Assembly (NCBI GenBank): GCA_037013495.1
Contig: JAZDXN010000013.1
Coordinates: 248,001-312,000, forward strand
Reading direction: 5' to 3'
DNA: 64,000 nucleotides
Origin: Hippophae tibetana
Taxonomy: Eukaryota > Streptophyta > Magnoliopsida > Rosales > Elaeagnaceae
The notes below the pieces were generated by a model, which saw nothing but the letters and a program-made list of their open reading frames with translations, did no database searches and was not told the origin of the DNA. A program made the translations under genes and the position numbers. Below are positions 42,532-54,394 of this stretch, one piece after another. The number at the start of each line of letters is the position of its first letter. The first letter of the stretch is position 1.

Positions 42532-42754
42532 TAATATAACTCAGAATCATTGTTTTTGCCAACTAAATAGAGGCAAAATAAATTATTTCAATGTAATTTA
42601 ACAAACCAAATGTCTTATTTGTGTTTATAAAAATGAAATATAATATAAAAAAACTAACACATATTAGTTTATACTAAATATTTTTAAAAATGATTAAAAC
42701 AAATAAATAAAACATAATGTTTTGCTTTGTATGAAATAATTAAATAAAATCACA
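42532..42754 (+). repeat. Subunit B of the satellite unit (model copy)
   Basis: Diverged direct duplicate of subunit A, starting TAATATAACTCAGAATC. Across the window B occurs in three main forms. B1 has ACTAAATAGAGGC, a GTGTTTATAAAAATG block and CTAACACATATTAG. B2 has ACTAATTGGAGGC, TTTGTTTTATAAAAATG and AATAACACACACTAG. B3 has ACTACTTGGGGGC, GTGGTTATATAAATG and TTTATTCTAAATATT. A B1-head/B2-tail chimera is common after 28.7 kb. The model copy is B1. B lies wholly between the inverted-repeat arms, whereas A lies outside them. Confidence 0.88.
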
Positions 42755-42793
42755 TATAAGTAAAAACTATAAATATATATATTAGATTAAATT

Positions 42794-42819
42794 AAATAAT
42801 CATCTACCAATTGAGGGTG
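42794..42819 (-). repeat. Right arm of 26-bp inverted repeat (model copy)
   Basis: Ends CCAATTGAGGGTG, the inverted counterpart of the left arm. The arms are separated by 284 bp that contain subunit B and a 39-bp AT-rich tail (42755-42793). This copy has CATCTACC where most units have CATTTACC. Other units have GGGTAAAAT, or CCAATTAAGGATAAAAT in type S. Three units (M18, M21, M31) have an 8-bp deletion inside this arm. Confidence 0.87.
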
Positions 42820-42840
42820 AAATAAAACAAAGATTTAAAG

Positions 42841-42887
42841 ACAAGGGGATCTCAATCGTAGTGTCGATACCGTGGACGTAATGGAGC
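42841..42887 (+). other. GC-rich, CpG-dense core of the unit (model copy)
   Basis: This 47-bp stretch has about 51% G+C (24 of 47 by hand) against about 20% for the unit. It holds four CpG sites at 42857, 42865, 42871 and 42877; the other 821 bp have only three. It is among the least variable parts of the array. Its main variants are ATCTCAATCG or ATCACAATCG, CCGTGGACG, CCGTAGACG or CCGTGGTCG, TCAATAGTAG, and GGACATAATGGTGCC. A short conserved island in an AT-rich satellite could be a protein-binding or nucleosome-positioning site. No known binding motif was recognised, and a CENP-B-box-like sequence is not apparent. Confidence 0.75.
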
Positions 42888-43099
42888 AATATTTAATGAA
42901 ATTATGAAAATAATTTTTAAACTTATACCAAGCAACTTATGCATATTTAATTTTTACCATCTACTAAATATTTCATGTATTTTATTAATATTTATTAGAT
43001 ATCTTAACTTTATAATTAGGACGACATCAAATAATTCTCAAACCATATATAAGGATTACAAAATTTCATAAGGTAGATCCCTAGAAAATACTTATTAAA
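42888..43099 (+). repeat. Unique AT-rich segment of the unit (model copy)
   Basis: Runs from the CpG core to the TA tract and has no visible copy elsewhere in the unit on either strand. Conserved words include CAAGCAACTTATGCATATT, CCATCTACTAAATATTTCA, TTAGATATCTTAAC and GTAGATCCCTAGAAAATAC. Diagnostic variants used to group units are TTTTTACC or TTTTTGCC, CACGTATTTTCTT, CATGTATTTTATT or CACGTACTTTATT, GGACGACATC, GGAGGACATC or GGATGACATC, and AAATTTCAT or AAATATCAT. No coding or regulatory signal is apparent. Confidence 0.85.
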
Positions 43100-43113
43100 T
43101 ATATATATATATA
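43100..43113 (+). repeat. (TA)n microsatellite ending each unit (model copy, n=7)
   Basis: A pure TA run sits between CTTATTAAA and AGCTAATATAAC in every unit. Most units have n=7. I counted 6 in M20 and M30, 8 in M1, and 10 in M7. These two-base steps account for many of the differences in unit length. In M53 the run is broken by a C. Confidence 0.93.
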
Positions 43114-43979
43114 AGCTAATATAACTCAAAATCATTGTTTTTGCCAACTTTTTCAGCGCAAAATAAATTATTTTGAAGTAATTTAACTAACCAAATGTGT
43201 TATTTTGTTATGTACAAATAAAATATGACATAATAATCTCATTTAAATAAAATAATACGTATTAGTTAATAATAAATATTATTAAAAATGTTAAAAACAA
43301 ATAAATGAACCATAAAGTGTTTCCTATGTATGAAATAAATGAATAATATCACACTCTCAATTGGTAAATAATTATTTAATTCAATTTAATAATATATTTT
43401 AATATAACTCAGAATCATTGTTTTTGCCAACTAAATAGAGGCAAAATAAATTATTTCAATGTAATTTAACAAACCAAATGTCTTATTTGTGTTTATAAAA
43501 ATGAAATATAATATAAAAAAAATAACACACTAGTTTATACTAAATATTATTAAAAATGTTTAAAACAAATAAATAAAACATAATGTTTTTCTTTGTATGA
43601 AATAATTAAATAAAATCACATATAAGTAAAAAGTATAAATATATATATTAGATTTAAGTAAATAATCATTTACCAATTGAGGGTGAAATAAAACAAAGAT
43701 TTAAAGACAAGGGGATCTCAATCGTAGTGTCGATACCGTGGACGTAATGGAGCAATATTTAATGAAATTATGAAAATAATTTTTAAACTTATACCAAGCA
43801 ACTTATGCATATTTAATTTTTACCATCTACTAAATATTTCATGTATTTTATTAATATTTATTAGATATCTTAACTTTATAATTAGGACGACATCAAATAA
43901 TTCTCAAACCATAAATAAGGATTACAAAATTTCATAAGGTAGATCCCTAGAAAATACTTATTAAATATATATATATATA

Positions 43980-45713
43980 AGCTAATATAACTCAAAATCA
44001 TTGTTTTTGCCAACTTTTTCAGCGCAAAATAAATTATTTTGAAGTAATTTAACTAACCAAATGTGTTATTTTGTTTTGTACAAATAAAATATGACATAAT
44101 AATCTCATTTAAATAAAATAATACGTATTAGTTAATAATAAATATTATTAAAAATGTTAAAAACAAATAAATGAACCATAAAGTGTTTCCTATGTATGAA
44201 ATAAATGAATAATATCACACTCTCAATTGGTAAATAATTATTTCATTCAATTTAATAATATATTTTAATATAACTCAGAATCATTGTTTTTGCCAACTAA
44301 ATAGAGGCAAAATAAATTATTTCAATGTAATTTAACAAACCAAATGTCTTATTTGTGTTTATAAAAATGAAATATAATATAAAAAAACTAACACATATTA
44401 GTTTATACTAAATATTTTTAAAAATGATTAAAACAAATAAATAAAACATAATGTTTTGCTTTGTATGAAATAATTAAATAAAATCACATATAAGTAAAAA
44501 CTATAAATATATATATTAGATTAAATTAAATAATCATCTACCAATTGAGGGTGAAATAAAACAAAGATTTAAAGACAAGGGGATCTCAATCGTAGTGTCG
44601 ATACCGTGGACGTAATGGAGCAATATTTAATGAAATTATGAAAATAATTTTTAAACTTATACCTAGCAACTTATGCATATTTAATTTTTACCATCTACTA
44701 AATATTTCATGTATTTTATTAATATTTATTAGATATCTTAACTTTATAATTAGGACGACATCAAATAATTCTCAAACCATATATAAGGATTACAAAATTT
44801 CATAAGGTAGATCCCTAGAAAATACTTATTAAATATATATATATATAAGCTAATATAACTCAAAATCATTGTTTTTGCTAACTTTTTCAGCGCAAAATAA
44901 ATTATTTTGAAGTAATTTAACTAACCAAATGTGTTATTTTGTTATGTACAAATAAAATATGACATAATAATCTCATTTAAATAAAATAATACGTATTAGT
45001 TAATAATAAATATTATTAAAAATGTTAAAAACAAATAAATGAACCATAAAGTGTTTCCTATGTATGAAATAAATGAATAATATCACACTCTCAATTGGTA
45101 AATAATTATTTAATTCAATTTAATAATATATTTTAATATAACTCAGAATCCTTGTTTTTGCCAACTAAATAGAGGCAAAATAAATTATTTCAATGTAATT
45201 TAACAAACCAAATGTCTTATTTGTGTTTATAAAAATGAAATATAATATAAAAAAAATAACACACTAGTTTATACTAAATATTATTAAAAATGTTTAAAAC
45301 AAATAAATAAAACATAATGTTTTTCTTTGTATGAAATAATTAAATAAAATCACATATAAGTAAAAAGTATAAATATATATATTAGATTTAAGTAAATAAT
45401 CATTTACCAATTGAGGGTGAAATAAAACAAAGATTTAAAGACAAGGGGATCTCAATCGTAGTGTCGATACCGTGGACGTAATGGAGCAATATTTAATGAA
45501 ATTATGAAAATAATTTTTAAACTTATACCAAGCAACTTATGCATATTTAATTTTTACCATCTACTAAATATTTCATGTATTTTATTAATATTTATTAGAT
45601 ATCTTAACTTTATAATTAGGACGACATCAAATAATTCTCAAACCATAAATAAGGATTACAAAATTTCATAAGGTAGATCCCTAGAAAATACTTATTAAAT
45701 ATATATATATATA
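43980..45713 (+). repeat. Two-unit higher-order repeat, copy 2 (M51-M52), 1734 bp
   Basis: Landmarks 44596 and 45462 against 42862 and 43728 in copy 1. It differs from copy 1 by a few private changes: ATACCTAGCAAC near 44661, TTTTTGCTAAC near 44876, and CAGAATCCTTG near 45150. It is therefore somewhat older, or sits in faster-diverging copies, than the five-unit repeat. Confidence 0.87.
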
Positions 45714-48700
45714 AGCTAATATAACTCAAAATCATTGTTTTTGCCAACTTTTTCAGCGCAAAATAAATTATTTTGAAGTAATTTAACTAACCAAATGTGT
45801 TATTTTGTTTTGTACAAATAAAATATGACATAATAATCTCATTTAAATAAAATAATACGTATTAGTTAATAATAAATATTATTAAAAATGTTAAAAACAA
45901 ATAAATGAACCATAAAGTGTTTCCTATGTATGAAATAAATGAATAATATCACACTCTCAAACGGTAAATAATTATTTAATTCAATTTAATAATATATTTT
46001 AATATAACTCAGAATCATTGTTTTTGCCAACTAAATAGAGGCAAAATAAATTATTTCAATGTAATTTAACAAACCAAATGTCTTATTTGTGTTTATAAAA
46101 ATGAAATATAATATAAAAAAAATAACACACACTAGTTTATACTAAATATTATTAAAAATGTTTAAAACAAATAAATAAAACATAATGTTTTTCTTTGTAT
46201 GAAATAATTAAATAAAATCACATATAAGTAAAAACTATAAATATATATGTTAGATTTAAGTAAATAATCATTTACCAATTGAGGGTAAAATAAAACAAAG
46301 ATTTAAAGGCAAGGGGATCACAATCGTAGTGTCGATACCGTGGACGTAATGGTGCAATATTTAATGAAATTATGAAAATAATTTTTAAACTTTTACCAAG
46401 CAACTTATGCATATTTAATTTTTGCCATCTACTAAATATTTCATGTATTTTATTAATATTTATTAGATATCTTAACTTTATAATTAGGACGACATCAAAT
46501 AATTCTCAAACCATAAATAAGGATTACAAAATTTCATAAGGTAGATCCCTAGAAAATACTTATTAAATATATATACATATAAGCTAATATAACTCAAAAT
46601 CATTGTTTTTGCCAACTTTTTCAGCGCAAAATAAATTATTTTGAAGTAATTTAACTAACCAAATGTGTTATTTTGTTTTGTACAAATAAAATATGACATA
46701 ATAATCTCATTTAAATAAAATAATACGTATTAGTTAATAATAAATATTATTAAAAATGTTAAAAACAAATAAATGAACCATAAAGTGTTTCCTATGTATG
46801 AAATAAATGAATAATATCAAACTCTCAAACGGTAAATAATTATTTAATTCAATTTAATAATATATTTTAATATAACTCAGAATCATTGTTTTTGCCAACT
46901 AAATAGAGGCAAAATAAATTATTTCAATGTAATTTAACAAACCAAATGTCTTATTTGTGTTTATAAAAATGAAATATAATATAAAAAAATAACACACACT
47001 AGTTTATACTAAATATTATTAAAAATGTTTAAAACAAATAAATAAAACATAATGTTTTGCTTTGTATGAAATAATTAAATAAAATCACATATAAGTAAAA
47101 AGTATAAATATATATGTTAGATTTAAGTAAATAATCATTTACCAATTGAGGGTAAAATAAAACAAAGATTTAAAGGCAAGGGGATCACAATCGTAGTGTC
47201 GATACCGTGGACGTAATGGTGCAATATTTAATGAAATTATGAAAATAATTTTTAAACTTATACCAAGCAACTTATGCATATTTAATTTTTGCCATCTACT
47301 AAATATTTCACGTATTTTCTTAATATTTATTAGATATCTTAACTTTATAATTAGGAGGACATCAAATAATTCTCAAACCATAAATAAGGATTACAAAATT
47401 TCATAAGGTAGATCCCTAGAAAATACTTATTAAATATATATATATATAAGCTAATATAACTCAAAATCATTGTTTTTTCCAACATTTTCAGCGCAAAATA
47501 AATTATTTTGAAGTAATTTAACTAACCAAATGTGTTATTTTGTTTTGTACAAATGAAATATGACATAATAATCTCATTTAAATAAAATAATACGTATTAG
47601 TTAATAATAAATATTATTAAAAATGTTAAAAACAAATAAATAAACCATAAAGTGTTTCCTATGTATGAAATAACTGAATAAAATAACACTCTCAATTGGT
47701 AAATAATTATTTCATTTAATCTAATAATATATTTTAATATAACTCAGAATCATTGTTTTTGCCAACTAATTGGAGCCAAAATAAATTATTTTAATGTAAT
47801 TTAACAAACCAAATGTGTTATTTGTTTTATAAAAATGAAATATAATATAAAAAAAATAACACACACTAGTTTATACTAAATATTATTAAAAATGTTTAAA
47901 ACAAATAAATAAAACATAATGTTTTTCTTTGTATGAAATAATTAAAAAAAATCACATATAAGTAAAAAGTATAAATATATATATTAGATTTAAGTAAATA
48001 ATCATTTACCAATTGAGGGTAAAATAAAACAAAGATTTAAAGGCAAGGGGATCACAATCGTAGTGTCGATACCGTGGACGTAATGGTGCAATATTAAATG
48101 AAATTATGAAAATAATTTTTAAACTTATACCAAGCAACTTATGCATATTTAATTTTTGCCATCTACTAAATATTTCACGTATTTTCTTAATATTTATTAG
48201 ATATCTTAACTTTATAATTAGGAGGACATCAAATAATTCTCAAACCATAAATAAGGATTACAAAATTTCATAAGGTAGATCCCTAGAAAATACTTATTAA
48301 ATATATATATATATAAGCTAATATAACTCAAAATCATTGTTTTTGCCAACTTTTTCAGCGCAAAATAAATTATTTTGAAGTAATTTAACTAACCAAATGT
48401 GTTATTTTGTTTTGTACAAATGAAATATGACATAATAATCTCATTTAAATAAAATAATACGTATTAGTTAATAATAAATATTATTAAAAATGTTAAAAAC
48501 AAATAAATGAACCATAAAGTGTTTCCTATGTATGAAATAAATGAATAATATCACACTCTGAATTGGTAAATAATTATTTCATTCAATTTAATAATATATT
48601 TTAATATAACTCAGAATCATTGTTTTTGCCAACTAAATAGAGGCAAAATAAATTATTTCAATGTAATTTAACAAACCAAATGTCTTATTTGTGTTTATAA

Positions 48701-49185
48701 AAATGAAATATAATATAAAAAAACTAACACATATTAGTTTATACTAAATATTTTTAAAAATGATTAAAACAAATAAATAAAACATAATGTTTTGCTTTGT
48801 ATGAAATAATTAAATAAAATCACATATAAGTAAAAACTATAAATATATATATTAGATTTAATTAAATAATCATTTACCAATTAAGGATAAAATAAAACAA
48901 AGATTTAAGGACAAGGGGATCACAATCGTAGTGTCGATACCGTGGACGTAATGGTGCAATATTTAATGAAATTATGAAAATAATTTTTAAACTTATACCA
49001 AGCAACTTATGCATATTTAATTTTTGCCATCTACTAAATATTTCACGTATTTTCTTAATATTTATTAGATATCTTAACTTTATAATTAGGACGACATCAA
49101 ATAATTCTCAAACCATAAATAAGGATTACAAAATTTCATAAGGTAGATCCCTAGAAAATACTTATTAAATATATATATATATATA
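45714..49185 (+). repeat. Four-unit block P-Q-R-S, copy 1 (M53-M56), 3472 bp
   Basis: Landmarks 46330, 47197, 48064 and 48932. Type P has ACTTTTACCAAGC. Q has ATCAAACTCTCAAACGG before its B subunit and TTTTGCTTTG. R has ATTAAAAAAAATCAC and ATATTAAATGAAA. S has CCAATTAAGGATAAAAT and TTTAAGGACAAGG. The same order recurs at 56130-59599, a shift of 10416 bp. In M53 the TA tract is broken by a C (46569-46581), and this is not seen in the other P units. Confidence 0.85.
46569..46581 (+). repeat. Interrupted TA microsatellite in M53
   Basis: Reads ATATATACATATA where other units have an uninterrupted TA run. A single T-to-C change is the simplest explanation. It is a private marker for this unit and absent from the related P units M61 and M65. 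Confidence 0.9.
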
Positions 49186-52100
49186 AGCTAATATAACTCA
49201 AAATCATTGTTTTTGCCAACTTTTTCAGCGCAAAATAAATTATTTTGAAGTAATTTAACTAACCAAATGTGTTATTTTGTTTTGTACAAATAAAATATGA
49301 CATAATAATCTCATTTAAATAAAATAATACGTATTAGTTAATAATAAATATTATTAAAAATGTTAAAAACAAATAAATGAACCATAAAGTGTTTCCTATG
49401 TATGAAATAAATGAATAATATCACACTCTCAATTGGTAAATAATTATTTCATTCAATGTAATAATATATTTTAATATAACTCAGAATCATTGTTTTTGCC
49501 AACTAAATAGAGGCAAAATAAATTATTTCAATGTAATTTAACAAACCAAATGTCTTATTTGTGTTTATAAAAATGAAATATAATATAAAAAAATAACACA
49601 CACTAGTTTATACTAAATATTATTAAAAATGTTTAAAACAAATAAATAAAACATAATGTTTTTCTTTGTATGAAATAATTAAATAAAATCACATATAAGT
49701 AAAAAGTATAAATATATATGTTAGATTTAAGTAAATAATCATTTACCAATTGAGGGTAAAATAAAACAAAGATTTAAAGGCAAGGGGATCACAATCGTAG
49801 TGTCGATACCGTGGACGTAATGGTGCAATATTTAATGAAATTATGAAAATAATTTTTAAACTTATACCAAGCAACTTATGCATATTTAATTTTTGCCATC
49901 TACTAAATATTTCACGTATTTTCTTAATATTTATTAGATATCTTAACTTTATAATTAGGAGGACATCAAATAATTCTCAAACCATAAATAAGGATTACAA
50001 AATTTCATAAGGTAGATCCCTAGAAAATACTTATTAAATATATATATATATAAGCTAATATAACTCAAAATCATTGTTTTTTCCAACATTTTCAGCGCAA
50101 AATAAATTATTTTGAAGTAATTTAACTAACCAAATGTGTTATTTTGTTTTGTACAAATAAAATATGACATAATAATCTCATTTAAATAAAATAATACGTA
50201 TTAGTTAATAATAAATATTATTAAAAATGTTAAAAACAAATAAATGAACCATAAAGTGTTTCCTATGTATGAAATAAATGAATAATATCACACTCTGAAT
50301 TGGTAAATAATTATTTCATTCAATTTAATAATATATTTTAATATAACTCAGAATCATTGTTTTTGCCAACTAAATAGAGGCAAAATAAATTATTTCAATG
50401 TAATTTAACAAACCAAATGTCTTATTTGTGTTTATAAAAATGAAATATAATATAAAAAAACTAACACATATTAGTTTATACTAAATATTTTTAAAAATGA
50501 TTAAAACAAATAAATAAAACATAATGTTTTGCTTTGTATGAAATAATTAAATAAAATCACATATAAGTAAAAACTATAAATATATATATTAGATTTAATT
50601 AAATAATCATTTACCAATTAAGGATAAAATAAAACAAAGATTTAAGGACAAGGGGATCACAATCGTAGTGTCGATACCGTGGACGTAATGGTGCAATATT
50701 TAATGAAATTATGAAAATAATTTTTAAACTTATACCAAGCAACTTATGCATATTTAATTTTTGCCATCTACTAAATATTTCACGTATTTTCTTAATATTT
50801 ATTAGATATCTTAACTTTATAATTAGGACGACATCAAATAATTCTCAAACCATAAATAAGGATTACAAAATTTCATAAGGTAGATCCCTAGAAAATACTT
50901 ATTAAATATATATATATATATAAGCTAATATAACTCAAAATCATTGTTTTTGCCAACTTTTTCAGCGCAAAATAAATTATTTTGAAGTAATTTAACTAAC
51001 CAAATGTGTTATTTTGTTTTGTACAAATAAAATATGACATAATAATCTCATTTAAATAAAATAATACGTATTAGTTAATAATAAATATTATTAAAAATGT
51101 TAAAAACAAATAAATGAACCATAAAGTGTTTCCTATGTATGAAATAAATGAATAATATCACACTCTCAATTGGTAAATAATTATTTCATTCAATGTAATA
51201 ATATATTTTAATATAACTCAGAATCATTGTTTTTGCCAACTAAATAGAGGCAAAATAAATTATTTCAATGTAATTTAACAAACCAAATGTCTTATTTGTG
51301 TTTATAAAAATGAAATATAATATAAAAAAATAACACACACTAGTTTATACTAAATATTATTAAAAATGTTTAAAACAAATAAATAAAACATAATGTTTTT
51401 CTTTGTATGAAATAATTAAATAAAATCACATATAAGTAAAAAGTATAAATATATATGTTAGATTTAAGTAAATAATCATTTACCAATTGAGGGTAAAATA
51501 AAACAAAGATTTAAAGGCAAGGGGATCACAATCGTAGTGTCGATACCGTGGACGTAATGGTGCAATATTTAATGAAATTATGAAAATAATTTTTAAACTT
51601 ATACCAAGCAACTTATGCATATTTAATTTTTGCCATCTACTAAATATTTCACGTATTTTCTTAATATTTATTAGATATCTTAACTTTATAATTAGGAGGA
51701 CATCAAATAATTCTCAAACCATAAATAAGGATTACAAAATTTCATAAGGTAGATCCCTAGAAAATACTTATTAAATATATATATATATATAAGCTAATAT
51801 AACTCAAAATCATTGTTTTTTCCAACATTTTCAGCGCAAAATAAATTATTTTGAAGTAATTTAACTAACCAAATGTGTTATTTTGTTTTGTACAAATAAA
51901 ATATGACATAATAATCTCATTTAAATAAAATAATACGTATTAGTTAATAATAAATATTATTAAAAATGTTAAAAACAAATAAATGAACCATAAAGTGTTT
52001 CCTATGTATGAAATAAATGAATAATATCACACTCTGAATTGGTAAATAATTATTTCATTCAATTTAATAATATATTTTAATATAACTCAGAATCATTGTT

Positions 52101-52659
52101 TTTGCCAACTAAATAGAGGCAAAATAAATTATTTCAATGTAATTTAACAAACCAAATGTCTTATTTGTGTTTATAAAAATGAAATATAATATAAAAAAAC
52201 TAACACATATTAGTTTATACTAAATATTTTTAAAAATGATTAAAACAAATAAATAAAACATAATGTTTTGCTTTGTATGAAATAATTAAATAAAATCACA
52301 TATAAGTAAAAACTATAAATATATATATTAGATTTAATTAAATAATCATTTACCAATTAAGGATAAAATAAAACAAAGATTTAAGGACAAGGGGATCACA
52401 ATCGTAGTGTCGATACCGTGGACGTAATGGTGCAATATTTAATGAAATTATGAAAATAATTTTTAAACTTATACCAAGCAACTTATGCATATTTAATTTT
52501 TGCCATCTACTAAATATTTCACGTATTTTCTTAATATTTATTAGATATCTTAACTTTATAATTAGGACGACATCAAATAATTCTCAAACCATAAATAAGG
52601 ATTACAAAATTTCATAAGGTAGATCCCTAGAAAATACTTATTAAATATATATATATATA
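48316..52659 (+). repeat. S-T two-unit repeat run (M56-M60), ~1738-bp period
   Basis: S units (landmarks 48932, 50669, 52408) alternate with T units (49801, 51538). T is marked by CAATGTAATAATAT next to the left arm, GTTAGATTTAAG and ACATTTTCAGCGC after it. The periods are 1737 and 1739 bp. The first S unit also ends the P-Q-R-S block, so the S-T expansion appears to have grown out of that block. Confidence 0.85.
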
Positions 52660-53527
52660 AGCTAATATAACTCAAAATCATTGTTTTTGCCAACTTTTTC
52701 AGCGCAAAATAAATTATTTTGAAGTAATTTAACTAACCAAATGTGTTATTTTGTTTTGTACAAATAAAATATGACATAATAATCTCATTTAAATAAAATA
52801 ATACGTATTAGTTAATAATAAATATTATTAAAAATGTTAAAAACAAATAAATGAACCATAAAGTGTTTCCTATGTATGAAATAAATGAATAATATCACAC
52901 TCTCAAACGGTAAATAATTATTTAATTTAATTTAATAATATATTTTAATATAACTCAGAATCATTGTTTTTGCCAACTAAATAGAGGCAAAATAAATTAT
53001 TTCAATGTAATTTAACAAACCAAATGTCTTATTTGTGTTTATAAAAATGAAATATAATATAAAAAAAATAACACACACTAGTTTATACTAAATATTATTA
53101 AAAATGTTTAAAACAAATAAATAAAACATAATGTTTTTCTTTGTATGAAATAATTAAATAAAATCACATATAAGTAAAAACTATAAATATATATGTTAGA
53201 TTTAAGTAAATAATCATTTACCAATTGAGGGTAAAATAAAACAAAGATTTAAAGGCAAGGGGATCACAATCGTAGTGTCGATACCGTGGACGTAATGGTG
53301 CAATATTTAATGAAATTATGAAAATAATTTTTAAACTTTTACCAAGCAACTTATGCATATTTAATTTTTGCCATCTACTAAATATTTCATGTATTTTATT
53401 AATATTTATTAGATATCTTAACTTTATAATTAGGATGACATCAAATAATTCTCAAACCATAAATAAGGATTACAAAATTTCATAAGGTAGATCCCTAGAA
53501 AATACTTATTAAATATATATATATATA
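50923..53527 (+). repeat. T-S-P segment, copy 1 (M59-M61)
   Basis: Units with landmarks 51538, 52408 and 53276 match M63-M65 (55010, 55878, 56746) at 3468-3472 bp. The P copies M61 and M65 share GGATGACATC, which the P unit M53 lacks (GGACGACATC). M61 and M65 are therefore closer to each other than to M53. Confidence 0.83.
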
Positions 53528-54394
53528 AGCTAATATAACTCAAAATCATTGTTTTTGCCAACTTTTTCAGCGCAAAATAAATTATTTTGAAGTAATTTAA
53601 CTAACCAAATGTGTTATTTTGTTTTGTACAAATAAAATATGACATAATAATCTCATTTAAATAAAATAATACGTATTAGTTAATAATAAATATTATTAAA
53701 AATGTTAAAAACAAATAAATGAACCATAAAGTGTTTCCTATGTATGAAATAAATGAATAATATCAAACTCTCAAACGGTAAATAATTATTTAATTCAATT
53801 TAATAATATATTTTAATATAACTCAGAATCATTGTTTTTGCCAACTAAATAGAGGCAAAATAAATTATTTCAATGTAATTTAACAAACCAAATGTCTTAT
53901 TTGTGTTTATAAAAATGAAATATAATATAAAAAAATAACACACACTAGTTTATACTAAATATTATTAAAAATGTTTAAAACAAATAAATAAAACATAATG
54001 TTTTGCTTTGTATGAAATAATTAAATAAAATCACATATAAGTAAAAACTATAAATATATATATTAGATTTAATTAAATAATCATTTACCAATTAAGGATA
54101 AAATAAAACAAAGATTTAAGGACAACGGGATCACAATCGTAGTGTCGATACCGTGGACGTAATGGTGCAATATTTAATGAAATTATGAAAATAATTTTTA
54201 AACTTATACCAAGCAACTTATGCATATTTAATTTTTGCCATCTACTAAATATTTCACGTATTTTCTTAATATTTATTAGATATCTTAACTTTATAATTAG
54301 GACGACATCAAATAATTCTCAAACCATAAATAAGGATTACAAAATTTCATAAGGTAGATCCCTAGAAAATACTTATTAAATATATATATATATA
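53528..54394 (+). repeat. Chimeric unit M62 (Q left part, S right part)
   Basis: Its left part has the Q markers ATCAAACTCTCAAACGG and TTTTGCTTTG. From about 54050 it has the S markers AAAAACTATAAAT, CCAATTAAGGATAAAAT and TTTAAGGAC, with a private GACAACGGGATC. The switch lies within about 50 bp, just before the right arm. It marks an exchange point between two unit types that both occur nearby. Confidence 0.82.

Larger units (their letters stand above)
42246..43113 (+). repeat. Representative satellite unit (M49), 868 bp
   Basis: Chosen as a model because its length equals the commonest spacing (868 bp). It starts at AGCT after one TA tract and ends with the next TA tract. In order it holds subunit A (42249-42485), left arm (42484-42509), subunit B (42532-42754), right arm (42794-42819), CpG-rich core (42841-42887), a unique AT-rich segment, and (TA)7 (43100-43113). 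Hand count gives 171 G+C in 868 bp. It has seven CpG sites, four of them in the core. The start point is a convention, since a tandem repeat has no natural first base. Confidence 0.93.
42246..43979 (+). repeat. Two-unit higher-order repeat, copy 1 (M49-M50), 1734 bp
   Basis: Private markers CCATATATAAGG (near 43044), GTTATGTACAAAT (near 43208) and the shortened AATAACACACTAG (near 43521) all recur 1734 bp later. M50 has a left arm with AATTGG but TTTAATTC. That pairs the common arm with the flank usually linked to AAACGG, so it is a recombinant. Confidence 0.87.

Noticed and set aside
42841-42887. Promoter or CENP-B-box in the GC-rich core
   Set aside because: No match to a known promoter architecture or to the CENP-B box consensus by eye, and there is no downstream gene. 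Reported only as a conserved CpG-rich core.
42820-43113. A third copy (subunit C) of the A/B subrepeat
   Set aside because: Length would fit, but I could find no alignable blocks between this part and A or B in direct or inverted orientation beyond short AT-rich words such as TCTAATAAATATTA, which are expected by chance.
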